From contig NZ_JAJNKE010000004.1 in NCBI RefSeq assembly GCF_021043395.1, forward strand, positions 62,001 through 126,000: a DNA stretch of 64,000 bases. Reading direction: 5' to 3'. How positions within the stretch are numbered: position 1 is the first letter of the stretch; each line of letters begins with the position of its first letter. Both the position numbers and the translations under genes were made by a program. Origin of the DNA: Clostridium guangxiense. GTDB taxonomy: Bacteria > Bacillota > Clostridia > Clostridiales > Clostridiaceae. The notes beneath the pieces were generated by a model, which was given only the letters and a program-made list of their open reading frames with translations, was not told the origin of the DNA and did not search any database. Below are positions 57,060-64,000 of this stretch, piece after piece.

Positions 57060-57225
57060 GGCAATGTTCTATTAAATACCAACCTAAATATATGAGCCCT
57101 GCTCCAACTGCAATTATCCATCCACAAACTGGTATTACAACAGCGATTATTATACCAGCACCTACAGAGGTTACTATTAAACCAAGCGTATTTTTTTCAA
57201 TTTTCTTCTTAAAACTTTTTGACAT
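57052..57225 (-). CDS. 57-residue two-span membrane protein between thiN and spoVM
   Basis: Small protein: a basic N-terminus (MSKSFKKKIEKN), then a glycine- and valine-rich hydrophobic stretch (LGLIVTSVGAGIIIAVVIP), a CGW turn and a second helix (IIAVGAGLIYLGWYLI) ending EHCHN. It is most likely inserted in a membrane as a hairpin. I do not recognise the family. AAAGGAGGTG precedes the ATG at 57225, so translation should be strong. A CATATAAT lies 31-38 bases upstream. Its place between thiN and spoVM suggests, but does not prove, a sporulation link. Confidence 0.65.
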   Translation of the reverse strand: MSKSFKKKIEKNTLGLIVTSVGAGIIIAVVIPVCGWIIAVGAGLIYLGWYLIEHCHN

Positions 57226-57288
57226 AACAAGCACCTCCTTTAGTAACTCACTAACATTATATGCTGAATCACTAAAAAAGTTTACTCA

Positions 57289-57924
57289 TTAATCTCTAGA
57301 TTTAAATACAATTACATATCCTTTTTCAAAAGTTATTTTAACACTTACATCCAAAAATTCATTTGATATGGTCCTTGGATCTCCAAACTTCAGATTATAA
57401 TCAAGAAGAGGATATTTGGCTCCCTCTATGGATAAATTTTTAACTTCATTCATATATGCTTGTATTGAAAACATCTCACCTTTTTTGCCTTCCAGTACAG
57501 ATGTCTTATCTATTATAAATATTGTGTTATTATCATCTTTTATGCATGCTTTTATTCCTCTTTTATTGCATCTTAAAAGCAGCCCCATGTTTCCAAAAAG
57601 ATGATCAAGTCTTGTACCTGTACATCCCAAAAAAACGACTTCATTTACATCCAATTTTAAAGCCTCAGAAAGTGCTAATTCAGTATCAGTAAAATCTTTT
57701 TCTTTTGGATATTTAAATACATTAATGCAATTATTTTTAAAATATTCAAAAGCTTCTTTACTTATAGAATCAAAATCTCCAAGCAAAATATTAGGTTTTA
57801 TTCGGTACTTGTACAAGCAATTTGCACCACTATCGGCACATATTAAAAAATCACAGTTTTTTAGCTCGTCCATTAAAAGCTTCTCAGATGGCTCCTTGCC
57901 TCCAGAAATTATAACTACTTTCAT
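57289..57924 (-). CDS. thiN: Thiamine pyrophosphokinase (211 aa)
   Basis: Transfers pyrophosphate from ATP to thiamine, giving the cofactor TPP. Blocks are VIISGGKEPSEKLL, CADSGANCLYKYRIKPNILLGDFDS-type (residues 31-55), YPKEKDFTDTELAL and GCTGTRLDHLFGNM. Its start codon overlaps the rpe stop codon (TAATG). Order rsgA-rpe-thiN-spoVM-rpmB is that of Bacillus. Confidence 0.95.
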   Translation of the reverse strand: MKVVIISGGKEPSEKLLMDELKNCDFLICADSGANCLYKYRIKPNILLGDFDSISKEAFEYFKNNCINVFKYPKEKDFTDTELALSEALKLDVNEVVFLGCTGTRLDHLFGNMGLLLRCNKRGIKACIKDDNNTIFIIDKTSVLEGKKGEMFSIQAYMNEVKNLSIEGAKYPLLDYNLKFGDPRTISNEFLDVSVKITFEKGYVIVFKSRD

Positions 57925-58577
57925 TAAATTATGCTTCCTTTTAATAAATTAATATTTTCTTCTATTGCATTATCTTTAAATACAGCTGAACCTGCAACTA
58001 TAACATTAGCTCCAGCTTTTACTACATTTTTTATATTATTAGCTCCAATTCCGCCATCTACTTCAATTAAAATATCCTCATTAATATCCTTAGAAAGTTC
58101 CTTTACTTCTTTTATTTTATTCAAAGAATAGTCAATAAATTTTTGTCCCCCATAACCAGGGTTAACTGTCATTATAAGTACCATATCTACTGAACCTAAT
58201 ATATCTTTAATACACATAACCGGTGTCCCTGGATTTAACGCAATACAAGCCTTTATTCCAAAACTTTTTATATAATTAATAGTTCTATCAATGTGTCTAT
58301 CAGCTTCATAATGAATTGTAATAATATCAGCGCCACATTTTACGAATTCTTCTATATATCTTGATGGATCCTCTATCATAAGATGAACATCAAATGTTTT
58401 TTTAGTGTAATTTCTTATAGACTTTATTATAGGAAAGCCAAAACTAATATTAGGTACAAAATTACCATCCATTACATCGATATGTATAAAATCAGCATTA
58501 GATTTATCTAAAACTTTTATTTGCTCTCCTAATCTTGAAAAATCTGCTGATAAAATTGATGGTGCTAATTTAATCAT
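57924..58577 (-). CDS. rpe: Ribulose-phosphate 3-epimerase (217 aa)
   Basis: Interconverts ribulose 5-phosphate and xylulose 5-phosphate. TIM-barrel with [56 protein letters not shown] and [11 protein letters not shown], which carry the metal ligands and catalytic aspartates. It overlaps rsgA by four bases and thiN by one. Confidence 0.97.
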   Translation of the reverse strand: MIKLAPSILSADFSRLGEQIKVLDKSNADFIHIDVMDGNFVPNISFGFPIIKSIRNYTKKTFDVHLMIEDPSRYIEEFVKCGADIITIHYEADRHIDRTINYIKSFGIKACIALNPGTPVMCIKDILGSVDMVLIMTVNPGYGGQKFIDYSLNKIKEVKELSKDINEDILIEVDGGIGANNIKNVVKAGANVIVAGSAVFKDNAIEENINLLKGSII

Positions 58578-59440
58578 TTATACTTCCTCCTAGCCTTTAG
58601 TTCTTCTAAGGCACTAACATAAAAGTCATATCTGCTTTTATGTATTTTCCCTTGATTTACTGCCTCTTTAACTTCACATTCAGGTTCCTTGTAATGAAGG
58701 CATCCTGAAAATTTGCACATATCACTATATTTTAAGAATTCCGGAAACAATTCTTTAAGTTCCTCAGTTTCCAAAAATTTTATGTCAAGAGAGGAAAACC
58801 CTGGGGTATCAACTAAGAATCCCCCATTGAGTTCTATAAGTTCACTGTGTCTTGTTGTATGTTTACCTCTCTTTATTTTTTCACTTACATCTCCAGTTTG
58901 CATAGCTTCTTTGCCTACTAATCCATTAAATATAGTAGATTTTCCAACTCCTGAAACGCCGCATACTACAGTTACATTTCCACTTAATTTATCCTTTAAA
59001 GCATCCATGCCAATTCCACTTTTTGCATTTAACATTACGTATTCATAACCAATTGTTTCTATAATACTTTTCATGTTTGAAATCTCATCATCAGAAGCCA
59101 TATCTATTTTGTTAAAACATATAACCGGCTTTATTTCCTTTGCTTCACATAAAACAAGAAACTTATTAAACAAATCATTATTAAAGTTAGGATTTCTCAT
59201 AGCAAATACTACAAATGCCTGAGTAATATTGGCTACGAGTGGTCTTTTAAGTTCATTAAATCTAGTTTGAATTTTATCTATTACCCCTTTGTCACCATCG
59301 ACAGATATTAAAACTCTATCACCAACAATAGGAGTCATTTCATTAAATCTAAATTTCCCTCTTGCCTTACATTCATATACTTTTTCCCCAACTTTAACAT
59401 AATAAAATCCTGCTATACCTTTAACTATTATCCCTTGCAT
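58574..59440 (-). CDS. rsgA: Small ribosomal subunit GTPase RsgA (288 aa)
   Basis: Circularly permuted GTPase that checks 30S maturation. An N-terminal OB domain is followed by G4 NKID (110-113), G1 GVSGVGKST (161-169), G3 DTPGFSS and a C-terminal zinc knuckle in [16 protein letters not shown]. It follows prkC by 20 bases, the conserved prpC-prkC-rsgA-rpe order. Confidence 0.97.
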   Translation of the reverse strand: MQGIIVKGIAGFYYVKVGEKVYECKARGKFRFNEMTPIVGDRVLISVDGDKGVIDKIQTRFNELKRPLVANITQAFVVFAMRNPNFNNDLFNKFLVLCEAKEIKPVICFNKIDMASDDEISNMKSIIETIGYEYVMLNAKSGIGMDALKDKLSGNVTVVCGVSGVGKSTIFNGLVGKEAMQTGDVSEKIKRGKHTTRHSELIELNGGFLVDTPGFSSLDIKFLETEELKELFPEFLKYSDMCKFSGCLHYKEPECEVKEAVNQGKIHKSRYDFYVSALEELKARRKYK

Positions 59441-59460
59441 AAATCCTCCAATTACAAAAT

Positions 59461-61410
59461 TTACTTTTTATCACCACTACCATTTTGAGTGTTTGAGCCT
59501 TCCTGACCGTTACCTGTAGATGTCGTAGTATTTCCACTACCCTGCTGATTATTGCTTGGCTGTGTAGGAGGTGTTGTATTGCTACCACCGTTGCCCTGTG
59601 GCCCACCACTCTTAGTATTAGTACTGGTCGCCTGCGTATTTGTGTTAGTATTGTTATTATTATTTGATTGTGCTGTTGAATTATACTTTAAAACTATAAT
59701 AGTAACAGTTGAATTTTTAGCAACTTTTGTACCAGGCCCTGGGGTTTCAGATTCAACTATGCCATCCTTACTTGAATCAGTGGTATATTTCATTTGAATA
59801 TTTACATTAAATCCAGAAGCCTTAAGTGCTGCACTTGCATCACTTTGTGTTCTGCCTGATACATCTGGTACAATTACAGTATCGCTTTCACTAGAACCAG
59901 TACTTATAACTAAATCTATAGTTTTACCTTTTTCAAGACTACTTCCTCCTGATGGATCTTGATCAATTACATATCCCTTTTGAACTTCATTACTACTTAT
60001 TCTTCTAATATTTCCAACCTTATACCCACTTTTAGTTATTTGATCTTTCGCTTCACTTTCTGATAACATAAAAAGTGTAGGAACTGTACTTGTTTCTTGA
60101 CCTGAACTTATATCTACTCTTACTGTAGTGCCTTCATCAACTTCCGTATTTTCACTTGGAGAGCATGCTATTACTGTTCCAACTGGCTTATCGCTTTTTG
60201 TTCTTTGAACAACTTCGAATTTTAATTTTACATTAGCAACAGCTTTTTTAGCATCTCCCTCTTTAAGTCCAATAATCTTCGGAACCTTAACCCTACTAAC
60301 CGAACTTCCTCCAAGAAGTCCTGCTCCAAGTGCAAAAAATAACACACAGCCAGCCAATATTATGACTCCTATAATAGATGCAGCTATTATCTTTTTCTTT
60401 TTGCTTACTTTATTATTTTTAGGTTCATCTTCTTCTGGATCTTCTGCATCTTCTAAACCTTCATTATCCTCAAAACCATCTTTGTTCTTAGTAAGATCTT
60501 TTTCTAAGCCTTTTGCCTTTACTGGTTCCATTACTCTAGTGTAATCTTCATCGTCATCTACACTTATAGTCTCGTCAAAATCATCTATTTTATAATTACT
60601 TTTCATTCTAATAAGATCATTTAATATTTGTCTTGCATTTTGATATCTGTCATCAGGATTTTTTTGAAGGCACTTTAAAATCAAACTATTAAGTGATTCT
60701 GGTATATTTTCATTTAAATTCTTCGGAGGAACAACTGGTTCTTGTATATGCTTTAAAGCTACAGAAACAGGAGTATCTGCATCATGAGGAACTTTACCCG
60801 TTACCATTTCATAAAGAACTATTCCAAAAGAGTATATATCTGTTCTGCAATCAACCTTTTTTCCCTGCGCCTGTTCAGGTGATAAATAATGTGCAGACCC
60901 AACTACTTTGTCTGTACTTGTAATTGTAACTGAATTTGAAGCTTTTGCTATTCCAAAGTCTGTAACCTTAACAATTCCATCTTTTGTAACCATTATATTA
61001 TGAGGTTTTATATCCCTATGAATAATATTATTTTTATGAGCACAATCAAGAGCTTTACTGATTTGAATAGCTATTGTTATAAGCCTCTTTGTATCTATTC
61101 GCTTTTCTTGCTTTATTATTTCCTTAAGAGTTTTTCCGTCAATGTATTCCATAACTATATAATTTACTCTTCCATCTGCACCAACATCATATATATTGAC
61201 AATATTGATATCTGAAATACTTGCAACAGATGTTGCTTCCCTCTTAAATTTAGCCACAAAATCATCATCATCGGAAAGTTCATTTTTAAGAACCTTCACA
61301 GCTACATTTCTATTTAAAACTGTATCCTTTGCTTTGTATACAATCGCTGTGCCACCTACACCTATTTTTTCCTCCAATTTATATCTATTACTTAGAACAG
61401 TTCCTATCAT
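59461..61410 (-). CDS. prkC: PASTA-domain Ser/Thr protein kinase PrkC (649 aa)
   Basis: Membrane kinase that senses muropeptides and acts in cell wall homeostasis and germination. The cytoplasmic kinase has the G-loop [12 protein letters not shown], the ATP-site lysine K39 and the catalytic loop HRDIKPHN (D133), with DFGIAK. An acidic linker, one membrane span (about 345-365) and three PASTA repeats follow. Residues 576-649 are an unusual Asn/Thr/Gly/Ser/Gln-rich tail. I use ATG 61410, within the end of prpC; it is about 11 bases from GGAGG. Confidence 0.95.
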   Translation of the reverse strand: MIGTVLSNRYKLEEKIGVGGTAIVYKAKDTVLNRNVAVKVLKNELSDDDDFVAKFKREATSVASISDINIVNIYDVGADGRVNYIVMEYIDGKTLKEIIKQEKRIDTKRLITIAIQISKALDCAHKNNIIHRDIKPHNIMVTKDGIVKVTDFGIAKASNSVTITSTDKVVGSAHYLSPEQAQGKKVDCRTDIYSFGIVLYEMVTGKVPHDADTPVSVALKHIQEPVVPPKNLNENIPESLNSLILKCLQKNPDDRYQNARQILNDLIRMKSNYKIDDFDETISVDDDEDYTRVMEPVKAKGLEKDLTKNKDGFEDNEGLEDAEDPEEDEPKNNKVSKKKKIIAASIIGVIILAGCVLFFALGAGLLGGSSVSRVKVPKIIGLKEGDAKKAVANVKLKFEVVQRTKSDKPVGTVIACSPSENTEVDEGTTVRVDISSGQETSTVPTLFMLSESEAKDQITKSGYKVGNIRRISSNEVQKGYVIDQDPSGGSSLEKGKTIDLVISTGSSESDTVIVPDVSGRTQSDASAALKASGFNVNIQMKYTTDSSKDGIVESETPGPGTKVAKNSTVTIIVLKYNSTAQSNNNNNTNTNTQATSTNTKSGGPQGNGGSNTTPPTQPSNNQQGSGNTTTSTGNGQEGSNTQNGSGDKK

Positions 61411-62134
61411 CTCTACACTCTCCTCCAAATACAATAACTGATATATTATCTCTACTTCCCTTTATTTTGCTTAATTCAACGAGTTTACTACAGGCTTCAT
61501 TGTTATCATTTTTAATTACAATATTGTAAATGTCCTGAGTAGTTACCCCATTGGTCAACCCATCAGTAGATAATACACATTTATTAACTTCAGTTAAATC
61601 TATATTAAAAATATCAACATCCACAAATTCACTAGTTCCAAGTGCCCTTGTTATTATGTTCTTATTAGGATGAGTCATTGCCTCTTCCTCAGTTATGGTA
61701 CCAGTATCAACAAGCTGTTGTACAAGAGAATGATCTTTAGTTATTTTTTTTATTTCATTTTTTGTAATTGTAAAGCAACTGCTATCCCCAACATTAGCTA
61801 CAGCCATACTGTTATTCTTTACCAAGCATGCAGTTATAGTAGTGCCCATTCCAGATAAGCGTTCTGAAACCTTTGATTTTTCATATATCTTTTCGTTAGC
61901 ATAGTGAACTGCATTTTCAAGAAGTATTCCCATTTGTTCTTCTTTAATATCGCTTTTCCACTTTATGTATTCTATAGTAGCTTCAACTGCAATTTTGCTT
62001 GCAACTTCACCGGCATTGTGCCCTCCCATTCCGTCTGCAATAATATAAAGTTTTAAATCTCCATCTTCGTAATAATCAGCATAATCTTCATTTAGCTTTC
62101 TAACATTACCAATATCAGATACTATTCCTACCAT
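61388..62134 (-). CDS. prpC: PP2C-family Ser/Thr phosphatase PrpC (248 aa)
   Basis: Counterpart phosphatase of PrkC. Metal-binding blocks are [49 protein letters not shown] and [11 protein letters not shown] use ATG 62134 after AGAGGTG; the extra eight residues of the longer frame lack a site. It overlaps rlmN by 20 bases and prkC by 23, so the three are coupled. Confidence 0.96.
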   Translation of the reverse strand: MVGIVSDIGNVRKLNEDYADYYEDGDLKLYIIADGMGGHNAGEVASKIAVEATIEYIKWKSDIKEEQMGILLENAVHYANEKIYEKSKVSERLSGMGTTITACLVKNNSMAVANVGDSSCFTITKNEIKKITKDHSLVQQLVDTGTITEEEAMTHPNKNIITRALGTSEFVDVDIFNIDLTEVNKCVLSTDGLTNGVTTQDIYNIVIKNDNNEACSKLVELSKIKGSRDNISVIVFGGECRDDRNCSK

Positions 62135-63182
62135 CTTCACACCTCTTATCATCATCACTTTGATTTAAGTAATTTCTTCTCAGTTGACCGCATGCCGCAT
62201 TAATATCTAAGCCCATTTCTTTTCTAACTGTATTTTCTATGCCAGCTTTAGATAAAACCCTTGAAAATTCTTCAATAGTATTTTTAGAAGGTTTTTCATA
62301 TGAGGTTTCCTTGACTGAATTTACTGGAATTATATTTACATGACATAACATTCCTTTAAGTAGGATTGATAGTTCTCTTGCATTTTCGATGCTGTCATTA
62401 ACATCCTTTACCAAAGAATATTCAAAGGTAACTCTTCTTTTGGTGATTTTAGAATAATTACTGCATGCATCAATTATTTCGCTAATACTATATTTATTAG
62501 CAATTGGCATGATTTTTTTTCTTAAATTATCATTTGGTGCATGAAGAGAAATTGCAAGTGTAATTTGAAGATCTTCTTTTATTAAATCATATATTTTAGG
62601 TACTATTCCGCAGGTGGAAAGTGTAATATGTCTTTGACCTATATTCAAGCCCTGATTATCATTGACGAGTCTTATAAATTTGATTACATTATCATAATTA
62701 TCTAGGGGTTCACCACTTCCCATAAGCACTATATTAGATATTCTTTCACCAATTTCGTTTTGTGCCTCAAGTACTTCAGCAAGAATTTCTCCTGCTGTTA
62801 AATTTCTTATACGTCCGCCAATAGTAGATGCACAAAAACTGCACCCCATTCTACATCCAATCTGGGTTGATACGCATATCGAATTTCCATAATCATATTT
62901 CATTATAACACATTCAATTACATTTCCATCGTTGTATTCAAATAAAAATTTACTAGTGTCACCATACTTTGAATCCAATCTTTTAATCACTTTAGGTATT
63001 CCTAAATAAAAGCTATCACTTAATTTTTGAGTAGTACTTTTAGGGATATTTTTCATATCGGAAAAACTAAAGTTTCCTTTATAAATCCAATCATTTACTT
63101 GTTTAGCTCTAAAAGATTTTTCGCCATGAGTTTCCATCCAATTTTTAAGTTCATCTAAACTCAGGTCTAAAATATTTTCCAT
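62115..63182 (-). CDS. rlmN: Dual-specificity 23S rRNA/tRNA methyltransferase RlmN (355 aa)
   Basis: Radical SAM enzyme that makes 2-methyladenosine at A2503 of 23S rRNA and A37 of some tRNAs. The cluster motif is C110-x3-C114-x2-C117 ([11 protein letters not shown]). The methyl-carrying cysteine lies near residue 338 in INAACGQLR. Other blocks are [11 protein letters not shown] and [10 protein letters not shown]. It follows rsmB by 11 bases. Confidence 0.97.
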   Translation of the reverse strand: MENILDLSLDELKNWMETHGEKSFRAKQVNDWIYKGNFSFSDMKNIPKSTTQKLSDSFYLGIPKVIKRLDSKYGDTSKFLFEYNDGNVIECVIMKYDYGNSICVSTQIGCRMGCSFCASTIGGRIRNLTAGEILAEVLEAQNEIGERISNIVLMGSGEPLDNYDNVIKFIRLVNDNQGLNIGQRHITLSTCGIVPKIYDLIKEDLQITLAISLHAPNDNLRKKIMPIANKYSISEIIDACSNYSKITKRRVTFEYSLVKDVNDSIENARELSILLKGMLCHVNIIPVNSVKETSYEKPSKNTIEEFSRVLSKAGIENTVRKEMGLDINAACGQLRRNYLNQSDDDKRCEDGRNSI

Positions 63183-63193
63183 TTAACATTCAC

Positions 63194-64000
63194 CTACCAC
63201 AATTTCCTTAATTTGCACATAAAAAAACCATCCATGTGTTCATTTGGAAGTATTGTAACACCGTATTCACCATACCTTATATTTGGAGCATCTCCAAAAA
63301 ATATCTCCTCTATTTTAAAATTATTATGACTAGCTATAAATCTTTTTATATTATTTTCATTTTCATCCTTATTAAGAGTACAAGTTGAATAAAGTATGAC
63401 CCCACATTTTTTCAAATATTTAGAAGCATTCTGAAGTATTTTTTCTTGAATTCCACACAATTCTTTTAAATCATTAATACTTTTATTCCACTTTATTTCG
63501 GGCTTTTTCTTTATGATACCGAGACCAGAACATGGAACATCAACTAATATTCTATCAGCTTTTCCCCTAAATTTTTCGTTATACACCTCAGCGTTCATTA
63601 CATCACAGTTTATATTTGTAATGCCAAGTCTTTTAGCATTCTGTTCTATAAATCTTAATTTATTTTTATGTACATCAAAAGCATATACAACTCCAGTATT
63701 GTTTGAAATTTCACTTATATGAGTTGTTTTACCACCCGGTGCACTGCATAAATCCATAACATACATGTCCTTATCAATTTCCATACATGGAACTGTAAGC
63801 ATTGCACTCTCATCTTGAACAGTAAAATCTCCTTCCAAAAATAGTGGATTATTCTCTATACTGCTGCCTCTTTTTATTTTTATAGCCTCAGGACATATAT
63901 ATCCCTCTTCAATATCGTAACCTAACTCCTGCAACTTATGAAACATTTCATCGTAAGTTACTTTGAGTGAATTTACTCTAACTGTAACATTAGGCGTAGA
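63194..64000 (-). CDS. rsmB: 16S rRNA (cytosine-967-C5)-methyltransferase RsmB, 5' part cut by window edge
   Basis: The frame stays open to base 64000 (first visible codons STPNVTVRVNSLK), so only the C-terminal 268 residues are seen; the N-terminal NusB-like domain lies outside. The SAM-binding domain has DLCSAPGGKTTHI, the catalytic cysteines in VDVPCSGLGI and LYSTCTLNKDENE. An internal ATG at 63946 is not the start. It heads the visible rsmB-rlmN-prpC-prkC run. Confidence 0.95.
   Translation of the reverse strand, partial: STPNVTVRVNSLKVTYDEMFHKLQELGYDIEEGYICPEAIKIKRGSSIENNPLFLEGDFTVQDESAMLTVPCMEIDKDMYVMDLCSAPGGKTTHISEISNNTGVVYAFDVHKNKLRFIEQNAKRLGITNINCDVMNAEVYNEKFRGKADRILVDVPCSGLGIIKKKPEIKWNKSINDLKELCGIQEKILQNASKYLKKCGVILYSTCTLNKDENENNIKRFIASHNNFKIEEIFFGDAPNIRYGEYGVTILPNEHMDGFFMCKLRKLW

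Noticed and set aside
63946-64000. rsmB starting at the internal ATG 63946 as a short gene
   Set aside because: The frame continues upstream to the window edge with family-like sequence, so the gene is cut by the window rather than short.
1-64000. tRNA, rRNA, CRISPR arrays, insertion sequences, prophage and metabolite riboswitches
   Set aside because: Read for on both strands; no cloverleaf, regular spacer array, transposase, integrase or recognisable riboswitch core was found.

Overview
The window is a contiguous, AT-rich chromosomal core segment from an endospore-forming low-GC Firmicute. Gene order and protein style fit Clostridium sensu stricto, in the broad neighbourhood of C. acetobutylicum (my recollection of gene order; no database was searched). 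Nearly every gene is a housekeeping gene. Both window edges cut genes: a TepA-like ClpP-family protein at base 1 and rsmB at base 64000. I see no rRNA, tRNA, CRISPR, prophage or insertion sequence.

Most transcription is on the minus strand, so genes are read here from high to low coordinates. Block 1 (64000-56900): rsmB, rlmN, prpC, prkC, rsgA, rpe, thiN, a 57-residue membrane protein and spoVM. rpmB then runs on the plus strand. Block 2 (56450-50470): yloU and fakA, then recG, rsmD, coaD and a coiled-coil protein. ylbJ and tmcAL are on the plus strand. Block 3 (47670-40920): pta, ackA, yceD, rpmF, plsX, acpP, rnc, a radical SAM gene, smc and a 33-codon membrane peptide beside it. Block 4 (37220-29690): ftsY, ylxM, ffh, rpsP, khpA, rimM, trmD, rplS, lepB, ylqF and rnhB. 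comM and yraN are on the plus strand. Block 5 (27240-23080): dprA, topA, codY. Block 6 (22920-1): rpsB, tsf, pyrH, frr, uppS, cdsA, a P-loop/LexA-peptidase fusion, an AI-2E-type permease, dxr, rseP, ispG, rimP, nusA, ylxR, ylxQ, infB, rbfA, nrnA, truB, ribF, rpsO, pnp, ylmC, aspartokinase and tepA.

The genes serve ribosome assembly, translation initiation and elongation, tRNA and rRNA modification, SRP-dependent export and signal peptide cleavage, membrane lipid and isoprenoid synthesis, acetate energy metabolism, chromosome organisation and DNA processing, and Ser/Thr signalling. Sporulation is marked by spoVM, ylbJ and ylmC.

The least ordinary items are: (a) a truncated UvrD-like P-loop domain fused to a complete S24/LexA self-cleaving domain (16586-18019); (b) a 238-bp nested palindrome at 29411-29648 whose two arms carry matching side hairpins of different sequence; (c) genes too short for routine calling, spoVM (24 aa) and a 33-aa peptide beside smc; (d) structured leaders before rplS and rpsB and a structured element just after recG. 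Several starts were moved to TTG or to internal ATG codons on ribosome-binding-site spacing; these are noted per gene.
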